A stretch of 64,000 bases of DNA, taken from contig WQZS01000002.1 of the NCBI GenBank assembly GCA_009780585.1, forward strand, positions 1-64,000. The letters are read 5' to 3'. This stretch comes from Defluviitaleaceae bacterium. GTDB lineage: Bacteria > Bacillota > Clostridia > Lachnospirales > WQUN01. Shown piece after piece: positions 25,175 to 34,175 of the stretch; the first letter of the stretch is position 1, and each line of letters starts with the position of its first letter. The notes beneath the pieces are model-generated. The model was not told where the DNA came from and did no database searches. It saw nothing but the letters and a program-made list of their open reading frames with translations. A program made the position numbers and the translations under genes.

Positions 25175-26347
25175 ATGTTCAATGATGACTTTGAAGCGGG
25201 GAAAATCGTTATCACTTTAAACGGGGACTTTGTTTGCCATGATAACCCCGATTGCTATTCCGATATTTTAGACGGGATTGATTATGAAAAGATTGAGGTT
25301 ATCTTCCGTTCCAAAAAAAATAAACGCAATATGGGGGATATCATACTGGTTTATTTGCGGGGCAAAAATAAACAAGCGGTGATTGACGCAATTGGGAAAA
25401 TCACGGCCAACCCGAATGTGATTTTTGCGGAGCCCGATTGTATATACGAATGTCATGTGATCCCAAATGACCCGTATCATAAGTATTTGTGGGGATTGGA
25501 AAAAATCAAGGCTCCTTCGGCATGGGGTTATTCGACGGGAAGCGAAGGCGTTGTTATCGGCGTTGTGGACAGCGGTATAGACTATAATCATCCGGATATA
25601 AAGGACAATATGTGGGTTACCCAAAACGGGCAGCACGGATGGGATTTTTTAGACAATAACGATGATCCCATGGATATGACCGGACATGGGACGCATGTAG
25701 CCGGGATAGCCGGCGCCGTGGGAAACAATTCGATCGGAATTAGCGGGGTTTGCTGGAACGTTAAAGTCGCTTCATTGAAGATAGGAAACCATGTCTTTAA
25801 CCTTGCCTCGGCAATAGCAGCCATCGATTACGCAAACGAAAACGACATTCCTATTTTAAATATCAGTTGGGGCGGGCGTTATTTTTCGCAGAGCCTAAAA
25901 TACGCGATAGACCTGTATAACGGGTTGTTTGTCGTTTCGGCGGGCAATTACGGAAGCAATAACGATGACATTCCCGATTATCCCGCTTGTTACGACAGCG
26001 ATAACATTATTGCGGTGGCCGCCTCCGACCAATACGGTGAATTGGCTCCGTTTTCAAATTACGGCGCCGTAAGCATTGACATTGCCGCCCCCGGGACGGA
26101 TATCCTCAGCCTTTCCTTAAATGGCGGATATGACTACCAATGGGGGACTTCCATGGCGGCACCGCATGTCGCCGGCGCCGCCGCTTTATTGAAATCACAT
26201 ATGCCGGATTTAACAATTTCAGATGTTAAAAGCATTATTTTATCAAGCGCCGATAAATATCCTAATCTTGACGGTAAAATATTATCGGGCGGCGTGTTAA
26301 ACATCAGCGAAATGATTGAAACAGCAATTCGATTAAATAAACATTAA
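25175..26347 (+). CDS. Subtilisin-like serine protease (S8)
   Basis: A 390-residue subtilase. The catalytic triad is complete: D132 (VVDSGIDYNHPD), H171 (GHGTHVAGIAG) and S326 (GTSMAAPHVAG), with oxyanion N258. Residues 1-100 look like a propeptide domain (LVYLRGKNKQ, then NPNVIFAEPD), but no signal peptide is present. It may therefore act inside the cell or leave by a non-Sec route. ATG 25175 is chosen over an upstream TTG because GGGGGTG lies six bases before it. Translation may be controlled by the hairpin at 25141. No neighbouring substrate or peptide gene is evident. Confidence 0.9.
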   Translation: MFNDDFEAGKIVITLNGDFVCHDNPDCYSDILDGIDYEKIEVIFRSKKNKRNMGDIILVYLRGKNKQAVIDAIGKITANPNVIFAEPDCIYECHVIPNDPYHKYLWGLEKIKAPSAWGYSTGSEGVVIGVVDSGIDYNHPDIKDNMWVTQNGQHGWDFLDNNDDPMDMTGHGTHVAGIAGAVGNNSIGISGVCWNVKVASLKIGNHVFNLASAIAAIDYANENDIPILNISWGGRYFSQSLKYAIDLYNGLFVVSAGNYGSNNDDIPDYPACYDSDNIIAVAASDQYGELAPFSNYGAVSIDIAAPGTDILSLSLNGGYDYQWGTSMAAPHVAGAAALLKSHMPDLTISDVKSIILSSADKYPNLDGKILSGGVLNISEMIETAIRLNKH

Positions 26348-26370
26348 TGAATTTATGTTCGTCGAACGCA

Positions 26371-26398
26371 TTGACATTTCGTGGAGAACGAATATAAT
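26371..26398 (+). promoter_or_regulatory. Consensus sigma-A promoter of ncRNA 2
   Basis: TTGACA (26371-26376), 16-base spacer, TATAAT (26393-26398). The spacer holds an inverted repeat TTCGT-ggaga-ACGAA, and another palindrome, GTTCG-t-CGAAC, lies just upstream near 26358-26368. Predicted start is about 26404. Confidence 0.75.
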
Positions 26399-26403
26399 GG
26401 ACG

Positions 26404-26584
26404 CATCGACTCATTAAGGATGCGCATCCGAGTCACCCCGCAAGTATGCGTGTAAAGGGATCCCCCTTGCAAACCTTTCGATGCAGCAAAAGCAAAACGC
26501 CATAAAATCAACAAAGCGTGTCACGTAAAAGTGATGAACGCCCTGTTTGCCCTGCGCGGTCGTGAGCTCCCACGTGGGGTTTTT
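26404..26584 (+). ncRNA. Putative structured ncRNA 2, paralogue of ncRNA 1
   Basis: About 180 bases without a reading frame, following a consensus promoter and ending in TTTTT (26580-26584). It contains GACTC/GAGTC (26408-26412 with 26430-26434), GCAAG/CTTGC (26440-26444 with 26466-26470) enclosing GGGATCCC, and the block CGATGCAGCAAAA (26479-26491). It also has a TCAC/GTGA hairpin near 26521, and the 3' end GAGCTCCCACGTGGGG (26564-26579). The last two conserved blocks and the GGG-xx-CCC block also occur in ncRNA 1 at 8.6-8.8 kb, in the same order. It lies downstream of the subtilase gene on the same strand, but has its own promoter. Confidence 0.6.
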
Positions 26585-26816
26585 AAATTTATTTATTTCT
26601 ATAATTTAAGAATTATTTGCCAATTTCGACCTGCGTATAAAACACGTTCAATGCTTACTTCTTTTATTTCCAGCGAATTGCCAACCGTATAAAAGATAAC
26701 ATATTTTTATCGGTAGCATTTTGTAATTTAACATAAATAAAAACATCTTATCGTTTCATTTAAATAAAACTCGAAATTAATTATAATCAATTTTGAGTCT
26801 TTATTATTGAATCAAG
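26585..26816. other. AT-rich spacer
   Basis: Between ncRNA 2 and the end of the SUKH gene the sequence is strongly AT-rich and holds no supported gene. It probably contains the 3' untranslated region of the toxin-immunity operon; I see no clear hairpin terminator. Confidence 0.4.
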
Positions 26817-27206
26817 TTACGAAGTTAAGTAATTTGCAAGAGAAGATGCAATAACTCTTGGTGCAGAATTTGGTGACGATTGAAAAATTTCACCGTCAGC
26901 ATTTTGCCAAATGATAATACCATCAATGGCGGGATTTTCAACGACATATAAATTACGTGGAGCAAGGGGATTAAGACCCCATTCCTTCATTGTGGCATTG
27001 ATGACATTTAACCGTTCTGATTTTAAGATGCCAGTAAGCTCATGCCCATTACCCGCCACAGCACCAAATTCTGAAATATATTCCCTATATTCGGGAGCAA
27101 ATTTTAACGACAATTTTGTTTCCGCATTTGTTATTTCGCTTTCCTGTACAGCTGATAATGAAAGTAAATCGGAAAAATTTTTCAATGTTTCAATAATTGA
27201 TGTCAT
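26817..27206 (-). CDS. SMI1/KNR4 (SUKH) family immunity protein
   Basis: A 129-residue SUKH-superfamily protein. The pattern is typical: an N-terminal helix with EITNAETKLSLKFAPEYREYISEFG, then VAGNGHELTGI and a WQNADGEIFQ segment near the end. SUKH proteins commonly act as immunity proteins encoded directly downstream of nuclease toxins in polymorphic toxin systems. Here it follows the LHH-nuclease gene by 12 bases, so it most likely protects the producer from that toxin. Start ATG with GGAG nine bases upstream. Confidence 0.88.
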   Translation of the reverse strand: MTSIIETLKNFSDLLSLSAVQESEITNAETKLSLKFAPEYREYISEFGAVAGNGHELTGILKSERLNVINATMKEWGLNPLAPRNLYVVENPAIDGIIIWQNADGEIFQSSPNSAPRVIASSLANYLTS

Positions 27207-27218
27207 GTTCGAACACTC

Positions 27219-28538
27219 CTATCTAAAACTGATTGATGGTACTCTAAGATTTGATGCGAAATCATTTAATGCTGTACGGACTGTGTTGAGTGCTTCAGGG
27301 GCATTTGTAGTAATAAAATCTATAACGGCTTGCCCTGCTTCAATCGCAGTATTCAATAAATCACCCGCCGTTTCTGCTAATGCAATAGTCCTGTCAGTTA
27401 ACGCATCAACTCCATAATTAAATACATCTACGATAGTTGCATAGGCTTCCACCGCAACTAAATAACCAACCATACCACCAACAAGTCCCCCTGCTACTAC
27501 TCCAACCGGTCCGGCAACTGCACCAAGTGAAGCTCCAACTTGTGCGCCCGCAATCGCACCTGCAACGCCAGCCGCATTTTCTACTAAATCGTGTGCGAAT
27601 TCCATGCCACTAATTTCGCCTTGCGCAAAATCAATTACGGAGTTGTACGACATAATCCCGAAGGAAATTGCTGCCGCAGGAAGCCCTGCACCTCCAAGTG
27701 TTCTAACTACTTTATGTGCAGAGCTGGACGTAGCAGTTGCCACCGCTGAACTAACAAACCCTGTTCCATAACCAAGAGCCGCTGCCGTTCCAACGGCAAT
27801 AGATGTGTTAATTGCCGCTTCTTGTGCAGTAATTTCGCCGTTATAAACTCCTCGCACATTTTCAACCGTTGTTATTGCACCGACAATTATTGCTGATGCC
27901 ACACCTTCTCGTCTGCCAGCATCATGTGCCATTCTTGCGTTTAAGGAAGCGGTTTGCCTTCTTGTAATATCGGATTGCGCTCGGTCTTGCCAGTATTGTT
28001 GTCTTTCAGTGTTCCAATTGCTCCCATCACGGTGTACATCACTCGTTCTGTCAGGGTGAAGAACACCACTATTACCTGAACTGCGATGTTCATTAATGGT
28101 TAGTTCAGCGAGTGGTGAATTTCTTTGTTGCCCAATATGATGAAGCTCGATGGCATTACCCGCTCTATCAAGGGGAGGAAGTCCTCTTTCGATGCGTTGC
28201 AAATTTGTTAGACCTTGTGTTGGAGTCCCCGAAGCATCAACTTGATGCCAATTTATATCGTTACGTACTAATGCCCTTCTGCCGCCAATTTCCATGTCCA
28301 CAAGACGTGCATCACGATATATTCTGAACTCAGCAGGTGAACGAATTGCATCTGTTACATCTGCTGACCAACCGCTTTGCTGTTGAAGTATTTGCGATAA
28401 TCCTTCAACCCTGCCAAAATTTCCATTTTCGGCAATAATGCGCGTGGGAAAATTCGCATTTAGTGCGGTCATTCTTTCAACCGAAACGACATTGAAATTT
28501 TCCATGCCGAAAATATTAGGTGATTCAATTCTTGTCAT
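27219..28538 (-). CDS. LHH-family HNH/ENDO VII nuclease toxin with glycine-zipper C-terminal region
   Basis: A 439-residue predicted toxin. Residues 55-195 are an LHH nuclease domain: GWSADVTDAIRS, IYRDARLV, then IELHHIGQQRN (LHH at 132-134), ELTINEHR (H151) and VLHP (H161). In most polymorphic toxins this domain is C-terminal; here it is followed by about 240 residues rich in Gly and Ala. Its hydrophobic glycine-zipper segments (about 215-375, including GAQVGASLGAVAGPVGVVAGG) could insert into membrane or form a translocation hairpin. There is no signal peptide. The start overlaps the HerA ATPase gene by 14 bases, and the SUKH gene follows. Target is presumably DNA or RNA of competing cells. 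Confidence 0.8.
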   Translation of the reverse strand: MTRIESPNIFGMENFNVVSVERMTALNANFPTRIIAENGNFGRVEGLSQILQQQSGWSADVTDAIRSPAEFRIYRDARLVDMEIGGRRALVRNDINWHQVDASGTPTQGLTNLQRIERGLPPLDRAGNAIELHHIGQQRNSPLAELTINEHRSSGNSGVLHPDRTSDVHRDGSNWNTERQQYWQDRAQSDITRRQTASLNARMAHDAGRREGVASAIIVGAITTVENVRGVYNGEITAQEAAINTSIAVGTAAALGYGTGFVSSAVATATSSSAHKVVRTLGGAGLPAAAISFGIMSYNSVIDFAQGEISGMEFAHDLVENAAGVAGAIAGAQVGASLGAVAGPVGVVAGGLVGGMVGYLVAVEAYATIVDVFNYGVDALTDRTIALAETAGDLLNTAIEAGQAVIDFITTNAPEALNTVRTALNDFASNLRVPSISFR

Positions 28539-31524
28539 TATCTGTTTCCACCTCTCTTGTCAGCACATGGCATATTTCATTGATATTTTCATGCGTGAAA
28601 TCTTTTGTTTTGTCAGCAATAAAACGGCGTAGATTATCGGCATTGCCCTCTTTGATAATATTGATAAATTCGGATTCTGAAAGCGACAATACCGTTCGCA
28701 AAATTCCGTGTAATTTTGGCATATCGGTCATTGCCCAAATCAATTGACCCTTGCATAAGTCATAATCATTAATTATTTGCAACAACAATTTTTTGACGTT
28801 TCGTGAAGTTTCCAAAACCTCAGCCGCAGAAACCAATTCGCATTTACTTATGCGCTCATGCGCTATCCACGGTTGCATCAGCATACGCACCAATTCGCTC
28901 CGTGCTATTTTAATGGGCTTAATAACCGTTCGCACTTTTGGCACAAATTTTATTTCTTCAACATCAGCCTTATTTACCATTGTCAAAACAGGGCTTAACC
29001 AGTCATTCTGATATACCACCGCAACACCGCTTGGCAACTTGGAAATTTCATTTACTTGGTCTGTCGTAAGCCCCATAGAACGCCCTACGGCTTCACGGTC
29101 ATTGGCTTCGGGTGTGCGGAGTACAATTTTTGTGTTTGTATTCTTTATTGCCGCTATATCAACAGCAGATGGCGATTGGTCTACAATTATGAATCCCTCG
29201 CCATATGTGCGAATTTCGGCAATCGTATTTGTCAAAATTTCTACCGACTTGCCAACAAGTTCCGAGCTTGCGCCTTGTGATGTATTTTTCAACAAGTTAT
29301 GGGCTTCTTCAAGAACGGTAACATGGCGTAATCCGCTGTTGCTTTCGGATTTCTTGTCAACAAGATACTCGTTCAAGATGTAAACCATCAAGCCCATTAT
29401 TAACGCCTTTGTTTCGCCCGACTTTACACGGCTTATATCAAGTATACAGTTTTGGTCGAACAGCTCCTCATAAGGCGTTTGATTATTTGTGAAAATGAAC
29501 TTGTTAAGCCCCACCATTAACGATTTCACTCTTGTTAAAAGTGCACCCTTGTAATTTGATTTTATATCCGAATGATACCCTGAATTGTTAATGAGGTAGT
29601 CCAGTTGTGCCGACAAAATTTCAAAATCGGGATATTCGGGCGAACTACCATCAAAACTTGACGAACCTAAATCCCAACCAACCGCTTCATAAGAGCGGAG
29701 GATTGCATCTTTGAAAAATGCGGGCATTGCATCGTACATCGGCCAGCATACGCTGAATATTTCAACAAGACCGTCAACATGTTCAAGAATGTGGATTGAT
29801 TCGGGGAACATAAACGGATTCAAGTTGATTAGTGGTGCGATATTGGGATTGGTCGAGAACACATTTACATCAGCCAAATGCCCAAAAACATCCTTGTATT
29901 CGCCCTTCGCAGGTTCAATAACGAGGAAAGGAATTTTACCCTCGTATAATTCCGTCAATATTTGATAAACGGTATTACTTTTACCTGAACCTGTTGAACC
30001 TGTGATAAATGTGTGCATATTCAAGCTCTTTATATCAAGCTCAACATTTTTCGTTGTCACTTGTCCGAGGTCGAAAACTTTACCGAGCGTTATTTTGTCC
30101 TCTGGTCGTGTGCTGATGGATTTGGTAAAAAGTTGATTCGTGTTTACCTCTTTGCCAAATTCAGCGTGTTCAATTACAGGCAAGCCCGGTACGGTTGCTC
30201 TCGGCAAACCAAGATGCAATCCCAATTCTTTACCGCTCACCGAAGTAGCCGCACTTATACGGACATTACCGCCGTAAACAAATTGCGGGTGAACAAACCT
30301 TGAAAGATATGTTGTCAAATGCTCGAATTTGTAAAAATCGTTTCGCCATGAGTTGATTGCCGATACTTCACGCCCTGAGTTTTCACCGTTCATCAACGAG
30401 CGGTAATTGCTTGCCGCTATTTCAGAAGCCGACATATCATCAGATATAAAGTACCCCGCAACATTCCACATTCCATAACTGTCAAATTCGCCTGTTCGTT
30501 TTAAGGATTCATCAATGAGTGAAAGCATATCGGCAACCGACTTGTTCACGGTTGTTGTAGTCAAAGACGAGGATTCAATAGCTGATTTTTGCGTGTTAGG
30601 AGCAAAAGAACTGAATACTCCGCCCACCGTATTTCCTATTTGCCCGCCAAGCATAAGTCCGGGCATACCACCAATGGCAAACCCTGCAGCTCCCCCGGCG
30701 ACACCAACCGCAGCACCCGCAATCATGGCGGTTTTCTGTTTGCCGTTCATTTCAAGAAAAGATAAGCTCCTGCTTTCGGTGCTTGAAGTGCTGTTTTGCA
30801 TTTGCACAGATTGTAACGGTGACAGTTTTGTGTATAGGTTTTGATAATTTTTGCGCAAGAGTTGAATGTCTGAGGGGGATTGGTTTTGTGCGACAATAAT
30901 CCCTGTGTATTGTCTACCTGACATAGCCAACGCTAACTTTTCAATGCCTTGCACAAATTGCCTAACTTGCTTCCCGTTTTCTGACTTGCTGTTTCCGATT
31001 ACACTTACAGAAGCAACATTGCGCCGTTTAGAAATTTCCTCGGACAGCGTGGCTATCCTCGCTCTGTCTACATTGCCAATCTTAACGCCCGGAAAATGCC
31101 CTATCAGCGTGTTCTTCAATGTATCACCAAGCGTAACGGTAGACCGTTCATCGCCATTGGAACGAACACCGAGGTAAAAATCCGTCCGAAAGCCATCAGA
31201 ATCAAGGATAATAAAAACTGATGCTTTGTATGTGGATAAAGTATTGAATACTGTTGTAAATTTGTCCGTCACGGATTCGCCCTTTCCATAGACCATTTCC
31301 GTGATTTTGTACAAGCGAACATTGCCGATAATATCTTCTTCGAGCGACGGCAGATTATTTATAGGCACAATTTCCATTTCAGTTAATCGTGCCAAATCCC
31401 TGCGGCGTATTGATTCGTCAATTATATCAAGTTGGATTTCAAGTTGCTGTGCAGGGGATAATTCATTAAAAACAATCTCCGCATTGACATTTTCATTTAC
31501 TACTTGCAATTCGTTCATAGTCAT
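28525..31524 (-). CDS. HerA/FtsK-type ATPase with glycine-zipper segment, toxin operon
   Basis: A 999-residue P-loop ATPase of the HerA/DUF87 group. Walker A GSTGSGKSN is at residues 509-517, followed by FLVIEPAKGEYKDVFG. Walker B is VTVLEEAHNLL, and a C-terminal motif IIVDQSPSAVD matches HerA/VirB4-like motors. The N-terminal half is unusual: about 240 residues of unknown fold, then a Gly-rich hydrophobic stretch (266-303, AGAAVGVAGGAAGFAIGG onward) resembling the toxin's zipper. The annotated ATG overlaps the upstream stop; an ATG two codons later has better spacing to AGGGGA. Such motors pump DNA or protein; the context suggests moving the toxin, or a nuclease-partner role. Confidence 0.8.
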   Translation of the reverse strand: MTMNELQVVNENVNAEIVFNELSPAQQLEIQLDIIDESIRRRDLARLTEMEIVPINNLPSLEEDIIGNVRLYKITEMVYGKGESVTDKFTTVFNTLSTYKASVFIILDSDGFRTDFYLGVRSNGDERSTVTLGDTLKNTLIGHFPGVKIGNVDRARIATLSEEISKRRNVASVSVIGNSKSENGKQVRQFVQGIEKLALAMSGRQYTGIIVAQNQSPSDIQLLRKNYQNLYTKLSPLQSVQMQNSTSSTESRSLSFLEMNGKQKTAMIAGAAVGVAGGAAGFAIGGMPGLMLGGQIGNTVGGVFSSFAPNTQKSAIESSSLTTTTVNKSVADMLSLIDESLKRTGEFDSYGMWNVAGYFISDDMSASEIAASNYRSLMNGENSGREVSAINSWRNDFYKFEHLTTYLSRFVHPQFVYGGNVRISAATSVSGKELGLHLGLPRATVPGLPVIEHAEFGKEVNTNQLFTKSISTRPEDKITLGKVFDLGQVTTKNVELDIKSLNMHTFITGSTGSGKSNTVYQILTELYEGKIPFLVIEPAKGEYKDVFGHLADVNVFSTNPNIAPLINLNPFMFPESIHILEHVDGLVEIFSVCWPMYDAMPAFFKDAILRSYEAVGWDLGSSSFDGSSPEYPDFEILSAQLDYLINNSGYHSDIKSNYKGALLTRVKSLMVGLNKFIFTNNQTPYEELFDQNCILDISRVKSGETKALIMGLMVYILNEYLVDKKSESNSGLRHVTVLEEAHNLLKNTSQGASSELVGKSVEILTNTIAEIRTYGEGFIIVDQSPSAVDIAAIKNTNTKIVLRTPEANDREAVGRSMGLTTDQVNEISKLPSGVAVVYQNDWLSPVLTMVNKADVEEIKFVPKVRTVIKPIKIARSELVRMLMQPWIAHERISKCELVSAAEVLETSRNVKKLLLQIINDYDLCKGQLIWAMTDMPKLHGILRTVLSLSESEFINIIKEGNADNLRRFIADKTKDFTHENINEICHVLTREVETDNDKN

Positions 31525-33152
31525 TATCCCCTCTCTACCTCACGTAGTTTTTCTTGGAAGATGTTAAACCAATCAATATCCGCTTGGAAAAGTCGTTCAT
31601 CATCGGAAAGTTGTGCCGAAACCTCGTCCTTAGATTGAGTTTGCTGTTTAATCTGCATTTTCAAGTGTTCAGAATAATCTTCTGCTACCCTATTATATAA
31701 ATCTTTGAGGGTATTAAATGCTGTATTCATAACCTCGGCTAAAATGGGGGCTGCCGTGTTCATCGCATGACTACGCCAATCATCATACTTGTATTCAATT
31801 ACCTGCTTTAATTCCTTTGGTTGCTTCACAGCGCCAAACAAGCCTTTAATATCGCCTAATATGTCGGCTTGCTCAACCATGCTTACGTTTCTAAATTCAA
31901 GTAATTTTTCAATTATGGTAGGAAGCTCGAAAGCCGCCAAGTCAATGTGAACTGCTTGATTGGCAACATAATCATCACCAAATTCAGCAGTAGCGTATGC
32001 TTCTGCAAAGGTTTGGCGAATATTTGCTGACATTGCATGGAACTCCTGTGCAATCTGTCGAGTAAACTCATTAAAGAAGTTGCCAAGCTCTTTTTGGAAC
32101 TCAACCGCTTTTGAGCCAGCTTCTTCATCGCTGTTAATCTTGATTTTCTTTTTGTTCCAATTGGCAATCTTCGCCATAAACTCATTCATTATTGCATTAA
32201 AAACATCGGGGGTATCAAAATTATCCCTGTGTATGATTTGTTCTGCTGCTTTTTTTAATTTGCTGATAATGACATCAAGTGAATCTATTTTTTGGCGTAT
32301 GCCGCTGTTTATGCTTATGTTTTGTTCGCCCTCTGCTTGTAAAACATTGTCGAGGTCATATTGAAATGCTTGAAGCACACCTATAACTCGCTGTATGTAT
32401 GCGGTCATAGGGTACACTTCAAAATATTTCGCAAGAGCGTGTTCAACCGAATCGCTTATGATTTGCGGGTTGCTTACGCCCGATTCACTAATAATGCGTT
32501 GCATCTTTGAATAGCTTAACGCCGAATCCAAATGGAAAAAGAGTTGCTCGGAAGTAATATCTTTACGCTTCAGAATTGAATGGAGGTTTGCTTTAAACTG
32601 ATAATGGTTGGCTTCATTCACAAAGAAAAGGATAGGCGTGTTTTCCAATGATGCGTGTTTTAACTCATTGACATCGTTCACATTTTCAATAACAATACCG
32701 CCCGTATCAGAGCTTGCAAATGTTCCCTGCACAACGATTAAAGAGCATTTATCGTCAAACAGCAATGTATTGGTTTCTTTGAATGAATTATAGTCAAATT
32801 TCCTATTTCGGTTATCGTTAAACCATGTCAGCAAGTCCGTGATTCTTTGCTTCTTCTGCTCGACACTTTCCAATTCATTTTTATGGAACAAAAAAACCGA
32901 GCCTTTACCCGCACAGGCTTTATTAAAAACCTCTTGTAAAGACTCGAAATCAATTTTTGTTCCAGAGAAATCAAAAACAAACTCCCAACCGTTCATTTCT
33001 TTGCAGAAAATGTCTGGAAGTATTAAAATCCAGTTTTGCAGCTTGCCCGAAATATATTTTTCGACCATGCTGTTTATTTTGGGTTCATTCCCATTAAACA
33101 TCACGCTTGTTTCAAGCAAATAGGGATTGTAATTCAATTCTGCTTTTACCAT
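31524..33152 (-). CDS. Unknown helical protein, first gene of the HerA-LHH toxin operon
   Basis: A 542-residue protein I do not recognise. Residues 1-190 look alpha/beta (WILILPDIF, CSLIVVQGTF, TPILFFVN). From about 250 it is almost entirely helical, with heptad-like stretches (IRQKIDSLDVIISKLKKAAEQ). The C-terminal end (KDEVSAQLSDDERLFQADIDW onward) resembles the helical ends of bacterial dynamin-like proteins, but no GTPase motif is present. It overlaps the HerA gene by one base (TAATG), so the two are translationally coupled and probably act together. ATG 33152 follows AAGGGTGAT. I suggest an adaptor or structural role, not an enzyme. Confidence 0.65.
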   Translation of the reverse strand: MVKAELNYNPYLLETSVMFNGNEPKINSMVEKYISGKLQNWILILPDIFCKEMNGWEFVFDFSGTKIDFESLQEVFNKACAGKGSVFLFHKNELESVEQKKQRITDLLTWFNDNRNRKFDYNSFKETNTLLFDDKCSLIVVQGTFASSDTGGIVIENVNDVNELKHASLENTPILFFVNEANHYQFKANLHSILKRKDITSEQLFFHLDSALSYSKMQRIISESGVSNPQIISDSVEHALAKYFEVYPMTAYIQRVIGVLQAFQYDLDNVLQAEGEQNISINSGIRQKIDSLDVIISKLKKAAEQIIHRDNFDTPDVFNAIMNEFMAKIANWNKKKIKINSDEEAGSKAVEFQKELGNFFNEFTRQIAQEFHAMSANIRQTFAEAYATAEFGDDYVANQAVHIDLAAFELPTIIEKLLEFRNVSMVEQADILGDIKGLFGAVKQPKELKQVIEYKYDDWRSHAMNTAAPILAEVMNTAFNTLKDLYNRVAEDYSEHLKMQIKQQTQSKDEVSAQLSDDERLFQADIDWFNIFQEKLREVERG

Positions 33153-33212
33153 GTATATATCACCCTTCGTAAATTATAGCGCACCACGTCTTGCGGAAAT
33201 TAAATTTTGACG

Positions 33213-33662
33213 TTATTTTATTAACGATTGCATATCGGGTACATTATTTGGCAATGATGCTCGTTCTTGTAAAATTATTCTTTTGAGTTCTTTGTACCAT
33301 GTCGTGATCTTCCCCGACCATTCAGCAACATATTGGGGTGTACAAGTTGCATGGAAACGCATTTTATAATCATCGTATCGTGCTTCGATGTTGAAGTTGG
33401 TTATTATTTGAAGCTCCTCGCGTTGATCATAGGTAAGCGTTGAATCCAAGCCACATTCTTTAGCCAGTTTTATTAATTTATGTTCACGTTGGATGATGAC
33501 TCCGCGTACAGCACACAAGCCCTTTAACGTTTTTTCGATCGCCAAATGACCGCAAAACATAGCCATTGACCTTCGTTTGCTTTTGATGGCGGCTTTCATG
33601 TCTTTTATATTTTCGGTCGCACCGTGAAGCCAATAATCAATGTGTTGCTTCTTCGTCATCAT
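33213..33662 (-). CDS. HEPN domain protein (HepT-like toxin)
   Basis: A 149-residue all-helical HEPN protein, the probable toxin of a HEPN-MNT pair. The core HLAIEKTLKGLCAVRG and the following REHKLIKLAKECGLD align with the HEPN family, where the arginine and histidine near this point form an RNase site. In this copy the spacing between the first arginine and the histidine (R-x7-H) differs from the common R-x4-6-H, so RNase activity is uncertain. It overlaps the MNT gene by one base (TAATG). Confidence 0.85.
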   Translation of the reverse strand: MMTKKQHIDYWLHGATENIKDMKAAIKSKRRSMAMFCGHLAIEKTLKGLCAVRGVIIQREHKLIKLAKECGLDSTLTYDQREELQIITNFNIEARYDDYKMRFHATCTPQYVAEWSGKITTWYKELKRIILQERASLPNNVPDMQSLIK

Positions 33663-33985
33663 TATTTTATTAACACCCCCTGCCTTTGGACGTTGGCGGT
33701 GAAAGGTGTTTGGTCAATCCAATCGTCATAAATAATTGCTTGCGCGTCAATATTATCGTTTATATCGTATGCCAACATATTCACCCGCGCATAGTTTTTA
33801 CAAACATCATCCGTAAAAACCCGGGACACGACGGCAATATCAATATCGCTCTGCGAATTGTTCGCCGAAGTGACAACTGAGCCGAATAAATACACCTCGG
33901 CTTTGGAATCCAGTTCGTCTCGGACCCTTCGGGCAAATTGCGTTGCTATCTCCATTGCTTTTTCGTACGAAATCCCATTGTCCAT
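33662..33985 (-). CDS. MNT-type nucleotidyltransferase (MntA-like antitoxin)
   Basis: A 107-residue minimal nucleotidyltransferase. The signature GS (35-36) followed by DIDIAVV (D47, D49) fits the GSx(9-10)DxD motif. In HEPN-MNT toxin-antitoxin systems this enzyme inactivates the HEPN partner by adding nucleotides. It is the upstream gene and is translationally coupled to the HEPN gene. It lies upstream of the HerA-LHH operon on the same strand, separated from it by the HEPN gene and 60 bases. Confidence 0.88.
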   Translation of the reverse strand: MDNGISYEKAMEIATQFARRVRDELDSKAEVYLFGSVVTSANNSQSDIDIAVVSRVFTDDVCKNYARVNMLAYDINDNIDAQAIIYDDWIDQTPFTANVQRQGVLIK

Positions 33986-34175
33986 ATAACCGCATCCTCT
34001 ATTGCCTTCTTCACCGAATTATATCGTTTATACATAAAAAATTATACCACATACACAAATGTTTACGCATTTTTTACAATTAAAACGACCATCCCATTGA
34101 TATTACCGACGAATTGCTGATAAAATACGGTTTACAGACATTACTATAAAATATCGGGGGAACGGGGGAATCCAT

